Shown here one piece after another: positions 7,586 to 15,389 of a DNA stretch of 33,261 bases; within the stretch, counting starts at the first letter, position 1, and each line of letters opens with the position of its first letter. Source of the DNA: Alphaproteobacteria bacterium. Lineage in GTDB: Bacteria; Pseudomonadota; Alphaproteobacteria; CACIAM-22H2. The stretch is taken from positions 1-33,261 of the forward strand of contig JAEULA010000122.1 in the NCBI GenBank assembly GCA_016793165.1, in the 5' to 3' direction. Position numbers and translations under genes: made by a program. The notes below the pieces were generated by a model. The model saw only the letters and a list, made by a program, of their open reading frames with translations. It had not been told where the DNA came from and searched no databases.

Positions 7586-8337
7586 CGGAACCGCCAGAGC
7601 TGCTCGGCGTTGGCGAGATCCTCGAGCGTGTCGATCTCGCGATAGTCGCCGTGGGTGTCGGCATGGGCGAAGGTCTCGCCCGCCTCGATCATGTCCTGGA
7701 ACAGGTGGATCAGATAGGCCTTCTCGAACACCGCAGCTTCGCGGAAGGGCCTGCCCGCGTGCGCGGCGCGGCGCCTGTGGTAGTGCGCGCGCAGTCGCGC
7801 GGCACCGGCGGCCGAGTACTTGGCCACGCCGATGAACTCGCCATAGGCGGCGTCGTTCGGGATGGCGCGATGGACGCGGGTGATGCGGCCGCCCGCGGCG
7901 GTCACCTTCTCGGCGTCGTGCGGCGGGTGGAGGCTGCGCGGTCGGTAGTGCTCGACCCAGTCGGTGTCGACGCCGAGCACGAGGTCGCCGGGCGAGGCCA
8001 CGAGCTTGGCGACGATCTCGGGCGTGTAGAGGATGTCGGCGTAGCTGGAGAGGAACGGTCCGTCCATCAGGTCCTCGGCGCACATCAGCGAGGCGAGGAT
8101 GTTGTTGTTCGGCCAGTCGGCGTTCTCGCGAAAGACGAAGTCCGGGTAGTCGCGCTTCACGATGTCGATGTAGTAGCCGCCGATGAAGCAGATCTCGGTG
8201 GCGCCGCCGCGGCGCAGCGCGTCGACGATCCAGTCGAGGATCCGCCGGCCGCGGATCTCCGTGTAGCACTTGGGCGCCGTCTCGGTGCGCGGCATGAGGC
8301 GCTGGCCGCGTCCGGCGCCGATGATGATGGCTCTCAC
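7582..8337 (-). CDS. Nucleotidyltransferase, phosphocholine cytidylyltransferase-like
   Basis: A 251-residue NTP-transferase (GT-A fold). The N-terminal signature IIIGAGRGQRLMPRTETAPKCYTEI (in pieces: GAGRGQRL and PKCYTEI) contains the nucleotide-binding Gly/Arg loop and the conserved Lys23. Other family marks are a D-I pair in SSYADILYTP acting as the metal-binding Asp, and the C-terminal REIDTLEDLANAE, typical of LicC-like choline-phosphate cytidylyltransferases and sugar-phosphate nucleotidyltransferases. The start is a GTG at 8337 with AAGGAG nine bases upstream. It is followed by the MetE-like gene with a four-base overlap. The substrate could be phosphocholine, another phospho-alcohol or a sugar phosphate; the sequence does not decide. 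Confidence 0.9.
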   Translation of the reverse strand: MRAIIIGAGRGQRLMPRTETAPKCYTEIRGRRILDWIVDALRRGGATEICFIGGYYIDIVKRDYPDFVFRENADWPNNNILASLMCAEDLMDGPFLSSYADILYTPEIVAKLVASPGDLVLGVDTDWVEHYRPRSLHPPHDAEKVTAAGGRITRVHRAIPNDAAYGEFIGVAKYSAAGAARLRAHYHRRRAAHAGRPFREAAVFEKAYLIHLFQDMIEAGETFAHADTHGDYREIDTLEDLANAEQLWRFR

Positions 8338-8395
8338 GAGCGAAGGCTCCTTGTGTTCGGCGTGGCGGATCGGTGAAGTAGCAGGTGAGTCAGTG

Positions 8396-8551
8396 CATCC
8401 CCTCCTGTCGCGTGCAGCGTGATAGGAGGGGTGCCGCCGAAGGCGGTGGGGAGGTCAATGGCGGCTCCTGGAGCCATGCTTGACCTCCCCGTCACGCGCT
8501 TCGCGCGTGCCACCCCTTCTATCCGCGCTGCCGCACGGACAGGAGGGGATG
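8396..8551. repeat. Family B structured palindromic element, copy 1
   Basis: The ends are CATCCCCTCCTGTC and its perfect reverse complement (14 bases). Inside are three hairpins in series: CCTCCTGTCGCG with CGTGATAGGAGG (two G-T wobbles); a long middle stem GGGGAGGTCAA with TTGACCTCCCC, capped by a second stem around ATGGC/GCCAT; and a right hairpin based on CCCCTTCT/AGGAGGGG. A second copy lies at 11211-11372. The element fills the divergent gap between the nucleotidyltransferase and an SDR gene, and ends 19 bases before the SDR start codon. It has no coding potential and no visible target duplication. Confidence 0.85.
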
Positions 8552-8570
8552 ACAGGGAGGGAAGACGGGC

Positions 8571-9329
8571 ATGTATCGGGAGAAGTTCGACTTGGCCGGC
8601 CGCATCGCGGTCGTCACCGGCGCGGCGCAGGGCATCGGCTTCGCGATCGCAACGGCGCTGGCCGAGCACGGGGCGCTGGTCGTGATCGCCGATCGCGACG
8701 CGCGGCTCGGCGCCGAGGCGGCGCAGAAGCTGAAGGGGGCCGTGTTCGCGCAACTCGACGTGACCGATCGCGAGGCCGTGCGTCGGCTCGCCGACGATCT
8801 TGTCGCGCGTCACGGGAAGGTCGACATCCTGGTCAACAACGCCGGGATCGCGCGCAACTCGCCGGCCGTCGAGACGCCGGAATCCGAGTGGCGCGAGGTC
8901 ATGGACATCAACCTCAACGGCGTGTGGTGGTGCTGCCAGGCATTCGGACGGCACATGGTCGCCCGACGCTCCGGCGCGATCGTGAATATCGGCTCGATGT
9001 CGGGGCTCATCGCCAACAAGCCGCAGCCGCAGGCGCCCTACAACGCTTCCAAGGCCGCCGTTCACATGCTGACCAAGTCGCTCGCGACCGAGTGGGCCGG
9101 GCATGGCGTGCGCGTGAATGCGGTCGCGCCCGGCTACATCGGCACCGAGCTCACCAAGCGCGGCCTGTCCAATCCGGTGTGGAAGAAGACCTGGCTCGAG
9201 ATGACGCCGACCGGTCGCGTGGGCGAACCCGAGGAGGTCGCCGCGACGGTACTGTTCCTCGCGACCGATGCGGCGAGCTACGTCACGGGCAGCATCGTGT
9301 CCGTGGATGGCGGGTACACGTCCTGGTGA
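8571..9329 (+). CDS. SDR family oxidoreductase, polyol-dehydrogenase-like
   Basis: A 252-residue classical SDR. TGAAQGIG at residues 16-23 binds the cofactor, and Asp41 at the end of the second strand (VVIAD) indicates NAD rather than NADP. NNAG is at 89-92, catalytic Ser at 142, and Tyr157-x-x-x-Lys161 follow. The C-terminus GSIVSVDGGYTSW is typical of ribitol/arabinitol/sorbitol-type dehydrogenases. GGGAGGGAAG lies just before the ATG and supports the start. The gene stands alone on the plus strand, divergent from the nucleotidyltransferase and convergent with an FGGY sugar kinase; dehydrogenase plus FGGY kinase is a frequent polyol-to-ketose-phosphate pairing, so a joint pathway is plausible although they are not co-transcribed. 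Confidence 0.93.
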   Translation: MYREKFDLAGRIAVVTGAAQGIGFAIATALAEHGALVVIADRDARLGAEAAQKLKGAVFAQLDVTDREAVRRLADDLVARHGKVDILVNNAGIARNSPAVETPESEWREVMDINLNGVWWCCQAFGRHMVARRSGAIVNIGSMSGLIANKPQPQAPYNASKAAVHMLTKSLATEWAGHGVRVNAVAPGYIGTELTKRGLSNPVWKKTWLEMTPTGRVGEPEEVAATVLFLATDAASYVTGSIVSVDGGYTSW

Positions 9330-9461
9330 GCCGAGGCGCGTCGGGTGCACCCTGAAGCCGTCTCTCGCGTATGCCGGAGCCACGTCGTGCGTCGCGCCGC
9401 GAGGTCCAGCGGCGCGATGCGGAGCGGTGAGGGAGTGGTCGGTGCCGCGGGGGGCGGGACT

Positions 9462-9583
9462 GTCCCCCTGGCCGCTTCGCGGCCTGCTCCCCTCATTCGA
9501 GGGGGACGGTTGGGCGCCCGCTTCACCCAGCGTTCCCCTCGAATAAGGGGGACGGGCGCCGCGCAGCGGCGCCAGGGGGAGAG
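9462..9583. repeat. Family A palindromic element, copy 3
   Basis: Third copy of the element seen at 51-224 and 640-759. The left arm hairpin is GGCCGC-TTC-GCGGCC, as in copy 2, and the right arm is GGCGCCGC-GCA-GCGGCGCC, different in sequence from both other copies but still perfectly paired. Two core hairpins of the CCCTC/GAGGG type lie between. It sits 15 bases past the kinase stop codon in the convergent gap between the SDR and the FGGY kinase, where its hairpins could act as a transcription terminator for both. The outer flank reads GACT...AGTC, extending the inverted repeat. Confidence 0.85.
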
Positions 9584-9598
9584 TCGCAACGGCCCCGC

Positions 9599-11194
9599 TC
9601 ATGCCCCGTCGCCCAGTATGCCCCGCATCTCCCGGTCGATCTCCTGCAGCCGCCGCATCGCGCGGTAGCGGCGGTCGAAGAAGTCGGCGTGGCGCCTGTC
9701 GGGGGCGACGACGCGGCCCTCGCGGACCATGGCGCGGCCGGCGGCTTCCAACGACGGGTGCAGGCCCGCGGCGGTGGCGGCGACGGCGGCAGTGCCGAGC
9801 AGGACGCCGTCCTCCTCCTCGGGCAGCACGACGTGGCAGCCGGTGGCGTCGGCGTAGAGCCTCACGAGCAACTCGCTGGCGACGTGGCCGCCGGTCAGGT
9901 GCAGCCGGTCGATCGCATAGCCCCGGGCGTTCATCGCCTCGACGATGTGGCGCGTGCCGAGCGCCACGCCGAGTGCCGCCGCGTAGTAGAGCCGCGCGAG
10001 CGAGTCGAAGCCGCTGTCGATCGACAGCCCGAGCACGCCGCCGCGCGCGTGCGGATCGGCGAGCGGAGAACGGTTGCCATGGAAGTCCGGCAGGACCTGA
10101 AGGGTGCCGAGCATCGCCGGCCCCTCGGCCGCGACGAGCTCGGCGGCACGCCCGCCGACGCGGGCGTGGCGATCCTTGCCAAGCGCGCGCCCCTCGGCGT
10201 GCCAGTCGAGCACGTGGTCGAGCAGCGCGCCGCTGGCCGACTGCCCGCCCTCGTTGAGCCACAGGCCGGGGATCATCGCGCCGAAATACGGGCCCCAGAC
10301 GCCCGGGATCGGCCGGGGCGTCGCCGACACCGCCATGTGGCAGGTCGAGGTGCCGGCGATCATCGCGAGCCGCGTGTTGAGCTCGGCCGCATTGCGGCCG
10401 CCCAGCACGCCCACGCCGCCGGCATGCGCGTCGATCAGGCCGACGCCGCCGATGCACGAAGTCGTGAGGCCGAGCTCGCGCGCGGCCTCGGCGCCAAGTG
10501 GGCCGGCGGTGGCACCGATCGGCAGCGCGGTGTCGGGGATCTTGAGGCGCCGGCGCAGATCGCCGAGATCGAAGCGGTCGAGCAGGTCCTGCTGCCAACC
10601 GGGCGTCTCGTGCGCGAGATAGGTCCACTTGCAGGTGACGGTGCAGGTCGAGATCGCCGCGCGGCCGGTCGCGCGCCACAGCAGGAAGTCGGCGAGGTCG
10701 AGCGCGCGGCCGTAGCGCGCCCAGAGCTTCGGCTGATGGCGCTTGAGCCAGAGCAGCTTGGGCAGCTCCATCTCAGGCGACATCACGCCGCCGACATGGT
10801 CGAGCACGCGATGGCCGCTCGCCGTGAATTCTTCCGCCTCGACCGTTGCGCGATGGTCGGCCCACATCACGACGTTCCATCGATCCTCGCCCGAGGGCGA
10901 GACGCTCGCGGGCCGGTCGTCGGCGCCGAGCATGACCAGCGAGCAGGTCGCATCGAAGGCGAGGCCGGCGACGGCGGCCGGATCGGCCTTGGCCTCGGCG
11001 AGCGCGCCGCGCGAGGCGGCGCAGACCGCGCGCCAGATCTCGTCCGAGTCGTGCTCGGCCCAGTCGGGCTGCGGGCGGTTGATCGCGAAGGGATGCGTCG
11101 CGCGGCCGAGCAGCCGGCCGTCGGCGCCGAAGACGCCCGCGCGCGCCGTCGTCGAGCCGACATCGATCGCCATCACCAGGCGGCGTTGAGTCAT
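9599..11194 (-). CDS. FGGY family carbohydrate kinase, ribulokinase-like
   Basis: A 531-residue sugar kinase of the ASKHA fold. The N-terminal phosphate loop is MAIDVGSTTARAGVF with Asp11; GLAFDATCSLV and the VVMWADHRA segment mark the substrate-side domain. The ATP-binding half contains MIAGTSTCHMA and the LTGGHVASELLVRLYADATG motif. The ATCS and TSTCHM signatures fit the D-ribulokinase/FGGY subgroup (YDR109C-like) better than glycerol or xylulose kinases, and the length fits. AAGGAG precedes the ATG by eight bases. Immediately upstream is a family B repeat, then the metallophosphoesterase gene on the same strand, so they may share a transcript. The probable reaction is ATP-dependent phosphorylation of a ketopentose. 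Confidence 0.93.
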   Translation of the reverse strand: MTQRRLVMAIDVGSTTARAGVFGADGRLLGRATHPFAINRPQPDWAEHDSDEIWRAVCAASRGALAEAKADPAAVAGLAFDATCSLVMLGADDRPASVSPSGEDRWNVVMWADHRATVEAEEFTASGHRVLDHVGGVMSPEMELPKLLWLKRHQPKLWARYGRALDLADFLLWRATGRAAISTCTVTCKWTYLAHETPGWQQDLLDRFDLGDLRRRLKIPDTALPIGATAGPLGAEAARELGLTTSCIGGVGLIDAHAGGVGVLGGRNAAELNTRLAMIAGTSTCHMAVSATPRPIPGVWGPYFGAMIPGLWLNEGGQSASGALLDHVLDWHAEGRALGKDRHARVGGRAAELVAAEGPAMLGTLQVLPDFHGNRSPLADPHARGGVLGLSIDSGFDSLARLYYAAALGVALGTRHIVEAMNARGYAIDRLHLTGGHVASELLVRLYADATGCHVVLPEEEDGVLLGTAAVAATAAGLHPSLEAAGRAMVREGRVVAPDRRHADFFDRRYRAMRRLQEIDREMRGILGDGA

Positions 11195-11210
11195 CGGGCG
11201 GTCTCCTTAC

Positions 11211-11372
11211 TCATCCCCTCCTGTCGCGCGCAACGCGATAGGAGGGGTGGCCGAGCGAAGCGAGGTCGGGGAGGTCAATGGCGTCTCGAGCGAGCCACGC
11301 TTGGCCTCCCCGTCACCGCGCTTCGCGCGGCGCCACCCCGCCTATTCGGCTTCGCCGAACTGGAGGGGATGA
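11211..11372. repeat. Family B structured palindromic element, copy 2
   Basis: Ends are TCATCCCCTCC and GGAGGGGATGA. The same three-hairpin order as copy 1 is present: CCTCCTGTCGCG with CGCGATAGGAGG around a CGCAA loop; the middle stem GGGGAGGTCAA with TTGGCCTCCCC (one G-T wobble); and a right hairpin with ATTCGGC-TTC-GCCGAA at its tip. Loops and stem tips differ from copy 1 while stems are retained. It fills the gap between the metallophosphoesterase and the FGGY kinase, ending 16 bases upstream of the kinase start. Confidence 0.85.
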
Positions 11373-11375
11373 GTC

Positions 11376-12158
11376 TCACAGGTTGAACGTGTTCGTCGTG
11401 TCGAGGAAGTCGTGGAAGTGCGCGACGGTGAGGCCGTCGCTCAGGAAGACCACCGCATAGGCCGGCGGTTCGTGGCTGCCGGGGACGATGCCGCCGGTGA
11501 CGAAGTCCAGCGCGACCTGGTGGCTGGTCGCGCGCATCGTCGTGAACGGGATGCCGTTCCAGCTGCCGCCGATCGGGCGATGCAGATGGCCGAAGAACAG
11601 GTGCTTGATGTTGGTGCGCCCGGTGACGACCCGGGTGAAGCGCTCGGGCTCCTGCAGCGCGATCTCGTCCATGCGCTTGAGCCGGACGGGGAACGGCGGG
11701 TGGTGCATGAACAGGTAGACCGGCTTGCCGGCGTTGCGATCGAGCTCCGCGGCGAGCCAGTCGAGGCGCTTCTGGCACAGCCACCCCCACGAAACGCCGG
11801 GCTCGTTGGTGTCGATGCAGACGAAGCGTCCGGCCGGCGTGTCGAAGGCGAACTGAACGAAGCCGTTGGCATCGCGCGGCCGGTCGGGGAAGACGTCGAC
11901 GAAGTTCGCGCGGTCGTCGTGGTTTCCCAGCAGCAGATGGACCGGGCAGCGGAGCCTGGTCAACGCCGCCTTGAGCGCACGGTAGGCCGGCAGCTGCCCC
12001 TTGTGCGCGAGATCGCCGGTGAAGACGGCGAAGGCCGCGTCGTGATGGTGACGGTTGATGTCGGCGACGCAGGCCTCGAGCCGCGACAGCGGGTCGAGGC
12101 CGTAGAGCGTCTGGCCCGGCTCGATGAGATGCGTATCGGTGACATGGATGAACTTCAT
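11376..12158 (-). CDS. Metallophosphoesterase, CpdA/GpdQ-like
   Basis: A 260-residue calcineurin-like phosphodiesterase. The two-metal site is complete: Asp8 and His10 (VTDTHL), Asp49 (FTGDLAH), Asn79-His80 (LGNHDD), a MHHPPF histidine pair, and the final GHLH. This arrangement is typical of class III cyclic-nucleotide phosphodiesterases (CpdA) and glycerophosphodiesterases (GpdQ). I start at the ATG at 12158, which begins the first core strand (MKFIHVTDTH); another ATG nine codons upstream has no better ribosome site. It lies upstream of the FGGY kinase on the same strand and divergent from the PhyH-like gene. A role in releasing a phospho-alcohol for the nearby sugar metabolism is possible but only inferred. 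Confidence 0.92.
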   Translation of the reverse strand: MKFIHVTDTHLIEPGQTLYGLDPLSRLEACVADINRHHHDAAFAVFTGDLAHKGQLPAYRALKAALTRLRCPVHLLLGNHDDRANFVDVFPDRPRDANGFVQFAFDTPAGRFVCIDTNEPGVSWGWLCQKRLDWLAAELDRNAGKPVYLFMHHPPFPVRLKRMDEIALQEPERFTRVVTGRTNIKHLFFGHLHRPIGGSWNGIPFTTMRATSHQVALDFVTGGIVPGSHEPPAYAVVFLSDGLTVAHFHDFLDTTNTFNL

Positions 12159-12324
12159 GGTCTTCGTCCGCGGTTGGATCGACATACGGCCGCGATTCGA
12201 CGCGCGCCGCCGCCGCCGCGACGGATCGTCTCAGAGGCGCGTCGTCCGTACAAGACGACGGACGGCGCTTGTCCAGGCTCCGCGGCCGGCGCTAGCGTCG
12301 GCCGCGGTCCAGGGGAGAAGCGAC
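12159..12324. promoter_or_regulatory. Divergent promoter region with an inverted repeat
   Basis: The gap separates the phosphoesterase (minus) and PhyH-like operon (plus). It contains GTCGTC (12241-12246) and GACGAC (12254-12259) around a seven-base spacer, overlapping a second possible pairing GTCCGT/ACGGAC. Such a symmetric site in a divergent gap could be an operator, but no regulator gene is nearby and no clear -35/-10 pair stands out. Confidence 0.3.
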
Positions 12325-13179
12325 ATGGGCAAGGTTCTGAGCGCGGCGCAGATCGAGCAGTATCGACGCGACGGTTATGTCCACCCGATCCGGGTGATGA
12401 GCGTCGAGCAGGCGGGGGAGGTACGTCGTCGCCTGGAGGCCTACGAGGCTTCGACGGGCGGGCCGCTGAAGGGCGATCTCCGCCACAAGTCGCACCTGCT
12501 GTTCTCGTGGCTGGCGGACATCGTGCACAACCGCACGATAATCGACGCGGTCGAGGACCTCTACGGACCGAACCTGTTCTGCTGGTCGTCGAGCTTTTTC
12601 ATCAAGGAGCCGCGGACGCCGGCCTACGTCTCGTGGCACCAGGATTCAACCTATTGGGGGTTGAGCAAGCCCGACGTCGTGACCGCCTGGGTCGCGCTGT
12701 CGCCCTCGACCAAGGCGAACGGCGCGATGGAAGTCGCGCCGGGCACGCATCTGCTGAACCAGATCCCGCATCGCGACACCTTCAACAAGGACAATCTCCT
12801 GTCTCGCGGCCAGGAGATCGAGGTCGACGTCGACGCCTCGAAGGCCGTGACGATCGAGCTGCAGCCGGGGGAGATGTCCCTCCACCACGTGCTGCTGGTT
12901 CACGGCTCTGCGCCGAACCCGTCGGGCGAGCGGCGCATCGGGTACGCGCTGCGCTACATGCCGACCACGGTCTACCAGACCGCCGGCAACGAGGATTCCG
13001 CGACGCTCGTGCGCGGCGTCGACACGCTGGGTCGGTTCGAGCACGAGCCGCGGGCGACGCGCGACCTCGATCCCGAGTTCGTCGCGCTCCACCGCAGCAT
13101 CACCGATCGCAACGCGCGGCTCCTCTATCGCGGCACCGACGTGAAGAGCTTCAACGACGCCAAGGCCGTTCGGGGCTAG
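12325..13179 (+). CDS. Phytanoyl-CoA dioxygenase (PhyH) family protein
   Basis: A 284-residue Fe(II)/2-oxoglutarate-dependent oxygenase of the PhyH family. The iron-binding triad is His105-x-Asp107 (VSWHQDSTYWGL) and His193 (LLVHGSAPN), with Arg203/204 (GERRIGYALRY) as the 2-oxoglutarate anchor. The segments VTAWVALSPSTKANGAMEVAPGTH (core AWVALSP and PGTH) are classical for the family. GGGGAGAAGCGAC precedes the ATG at 12325. It is the first gene of an operon with a zinc alcohol dehydrogenase five bases downstream and a MetX-like hydrolase after that. Hydroxylation of a small organic acid, lipid or amine derivative is likely; the true substrate cannot be told. Confidence 0.93.
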   Translation: MGKVLSAAQIEQYRRDGYVHPIRVMSVEQAGEVRRRLEAYEASTGGPLKGDLRHKSHLLFSWLADIVHNRTIIDAVEDLYGPNLFCWSSSFFIKEPRTPAYVSWHQDSTYWGLSKPDVVTAWVALSPSTKANGAMEVAPGTHLLNQIPHRDTFNKDNLLSRGQEIEVDVDASKAVTIELQPGEMSLHHVLLVHGSAPNPSGERRIGYALRYMPTTVYQTAGNEDSATLVRGVDTLGRFEHEPRATRDLDPEFVALHRSITDRNARLLYRGTDVKSFNDAKAVRG

Positions 13180-13184
13180 GCATC

Positions 13185-14303
13185 ATGGCCGGGCTCCAGT
13201 TCAAGGCGGCGGTGCTGCGCGCGCCGCGCACGCCGCTCGTCATCGAGACCGTCACCGCGCGCGACCTCGGTCCCGACGACGTCCTGGTCCGCGTGCGGGC
13301 CGCCGGCCTGTGCCACACCGATCTCGAGGTGATCGAGGGCCAGCTCGTGTTCCCGATGCCGATCGTGCTCGGCCACGAGGCCGCGGGCATCGTCGAGCGC
13401 GTCGGGTCCGCCGTGACCGATCTCTCGGTCGGCGACCACGTCATCCTGCATTGGAACCCGCATTGCGGGCACTGCTTCTACTGCGACCGCGACCAGCCCA
13501 TCCTGTGCGAGGACTATCTCGCCAATGGCGGCAAGGCGGGCGGCCTCGACGGCCGGCCGGTCTACAGCTCGGCCCAGGGCGCGCCCATCCACAACCTCAT
13601 GTATCTCGGCGCCTTCGGCGAATATTGCATCGTGCCGGCGCAGAGCGCGGTGCGCATCCCCGCCGCGATGCCCTTCGATCGCGCCTGCCTGATCGGTTGC
13701 GGCGTCATGACCGGGGTCGGCGCCGCCACGCGCATCGCGAAGCTCGAGTGGGGCGCGACGGCGCTCGTCCTCGGCTGCGGCGCGGTCGGCCTCTCCGCGG
13801 TCCAGGGCGCTCGCCTCGCCGGCGCCACGCGCATCATCGCGGTCGACATCGCGGACGCCAAGCTCGAGACGGCGCGCAAGGTCGGCGCGACGCACTGTGT
13901 GAATGCCACGCGCGAGGATCCCGTGGCGATCGCCAAGTCGCTGACCGGCGGCCGCGGCGCCGATGCCGTGTTCGAGTCCGCCGGCGCGCCGCAGACCTTC
14001 CGCGCCTCGGTCGAGGCCGTCCGGCCCGGCGGGCAGGTGGTCTGGCTCGGCAAGACCGGCGTCAACGACGACGTGTCGTTCCGCTGGGGCGCGCTGATGC
14101 AGGAGAAGCGCATCGTGCGGTCCAGCTACGGCGGCGCGCGGCCCGAGCGCGATTTCCCACTGATGGCGGAGAGCTACCTGCGCGGCGAGCTCAAGCTCGA
14201 CGAGCTGATCAGCAGGCGCATCCGCCTCGACGAGATCAACGAGGGTTTCGCGGCGCTGAAGCGCGGCGAGGTCATCCGCGCCGTCGTGACCTTCGACTCG
14301 TGA
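13185..14303 (+). CDS. Zinc-dependent alcohol dehydrogenase, class III-like
   Basis: A 372-residue medium-chain dehydrogenase. Catalytic zinc ligands are Cys43 with His44 (GLCHTD), His64-Glu65 (LGHEAAG) and a Cys in CLIGCGVMTG; the structural zinc site is Cys94, Cys97, Cys100 and Cys108. The NAD-binding loop is VLGCGAVGLSAVQGA, followed by AVDIAD whose Asp suggests NAD. The whole layout, including YLGAFGEYCIVP, follows the class III (glutathione-dependent formaldehyde dehydrogenase-like) branch. The ATG lies five bases after the PhyH stop. Its TGA is overlapped by a GTG in frame with the next gene, so coupling downstream is likely. It probably oxidises the alcohol produced or exposed by the PhyH step. 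Confidence 0.93.
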   Translation: MAGLQFKAAVLRAPRTPLVIETVTARDLGPDDVLVRVRAAGLCHTDLEVIEGQLVFPMPIVLGHEAAGIVERVGSAVTDLSVGDHVILHWNPHCGHCFYCDRDQPILCEDYLANGGKAGGLDGRPVYSSAQGAPIHNLMYLGAFGEYCIVPAQSAVRIPAAMPFDRACLIGCGVMTGVGAATRIAKLEWGATALVLGCGAVGLSAVQGARLAGATRIIAVDIADAKLETARKVGATHCVNATREDPVAIAKSLTGGRGADAVFESAGAPQTFRASVEAVRPGGQVVWLGKTGVNDDVSFRWGALMQEKRIVRSSYGGARPERDFPLMAESYLRGELKLDELISRRIRLDEINEGFAALKRGEVIRAVVTFDS

Positions 14304-14314
14304 CGGGGGCCGGC

Positions 14315-15367
14315 ATGTGCGCCCCGCCGCCGCATGTCGCCGCGCGGCATCATCCGCTCGCGATCGAGCATGTCGACGCGCCACACCGCTGGCACGCGGT
14401 TGGCGACTTCGCGCTCGAGTCCGGCGAGACGATCCGCGACTGCGGGATCAGCTGGGTGGAACACGGGATCGACGATCCGTCCGGCGCGCGGACCATCGTG
14501 GGGTTCACCGCGATCGGCGCCACCCATCATCGGCTCGACTTCCTCATCGGGCCCGGTCGCGCGCTGGACACGCGGCGCTACCGGATCATCGTGATCGATG
14601 CGCTCGGCAACGGTCTGAGCACGAGCCCGAGCAACTCCCGCCACCATCCGGGGCCGGCCTTCCCGCGCATCGCCATCCGCGACATGATCGCGGCCCAGCA
14701 CCTGCTGCTGACCGGCGTGCTGGGGCTCGCGCGCGTGCACGCCGTGATCGGCGCCTCGATGGGTGGAATGCAGGCCCTGCAATGGGCGGTCAGCCATCCC
14801 GGAGTCGCCGACCGCGTCGTCGCGATGACCCCGATGGCCCGGACGACGCCGTGGTCGCGGGCGATCAACGAGGCCGCGCGTCGCGCGCTGACCGGCGACC
14901 CGGCCTTCGCCGGCGGCCACTACGCCGGCCAGCCGGCGCGCGGCTGGCGCGACTGGGCCGTGGTGATGCGGGTGATCGCGGCGCGCACCCCGGCGGCGCT
15001 GGAGGAAGTTCGCGATTTCGACGCCTGGCTGGCGCCGCTGGTGGACGGCATCCTGGCGATCGGCGTCGATGCCAACGACTACATCGCCCAGAGCCGCGCC
15101 TACGACGCCCACGACGTCGGCACGACGCCGGGGTTCCGCGGCGACACGCGCGCCGCCCTCGCGTCGATCGCCGCACCGGTGCTGGTCGCCGCGCCGCCGC
15201 TCGACCTCTACAACCCGAGCGAGGCGGCGCAGGCCGCGGCCGCCGCGATCCCGCGCGGTCGTTTCATCGAGATCCCGTCGATCCTCGGGCATCACGCGGC
15301 GACGGCAATGGATTCGCACGCCGCCGCGTTCCTCGACGACCGGATCGGACGCTTCCTCGCGGAATGA
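14315..15367 (+). CDS. Alpha/beta hydrolase, homoserine O-acetyltransferase (MetX)-like
   Basis: A 350-residue alpha/beta-hydrolase of the MetX superfamily. The nucleophile elbow GASMGGMQALQWAVSHP has Ser148; Asp297 (APPLDLYNP) and His326/327 (LGHHAA) complete the triad. IVIDALGNGLSTSPSN is the usual oxyanion-side strand and loop of MetX homologues, though true MetX normally has more of the acyl-CoA and homoserine pocket motifs, so hydrolase or a different acyltransferase is possible. I start at the ATG at 14315 behind GGGGG; a GTG at 14300 overlapping the previous stop (GTGA) is an alternative. Third gene of the PhyH-alcohol dehydrogenase operon, it may hydrolyse or transfer the acyl group of the pathway intermediate. 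Confidence 0.9.
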   Translation: MCAPPPHVAARHHPLAIEHVDAPHRWHAVGDFALESGETIRDCGISWVEHGIDDPSGARTIVGFTAIGATHHRLDFLIGPGRALDTRRYRIIVIDALGNGLSTSPSNSRHHPGPAFPRIAIRDMIAAQHLLLTGVLGLARVHAVIGASMGGMQALQWAVSHPGVADRVVAMTPMARTTPWSRAINEAARRALTGDPAFAGGHYAGQPARGWRDWAVVMRVIAARTPAALEEVRDFDAWLAPLVDGILAIGVDANDYIAQSRAYDAHDVGTTPGFRGDTRAALASIAAPVLVAAPPLDLYNPSEAAQAAAAAIPRGRFIEIPSILGHHAATAMDSHAAAFLDDRIGRFLAE

Positions 15368-15389
15368 CCGTCCGTCCGGGCCGCCGCCG

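Noticed and set aside
9689..11386. Long plus-strand open frame of 565 codons opposite the FGGY kinase
   Set aside because: It is an antisense shadow created by high GC; its product has no family features, whereas the minus-strand kinase has full motifs and a ribosome site.
14315..15367. True homoserine O-acetyltransferase (metX)
   Set aside because: The triad and elbow fit the superfamily, but operon context with PhyH and alcohol dehydrogenase and weak pocket motifs do not justify the specific enzyme name.
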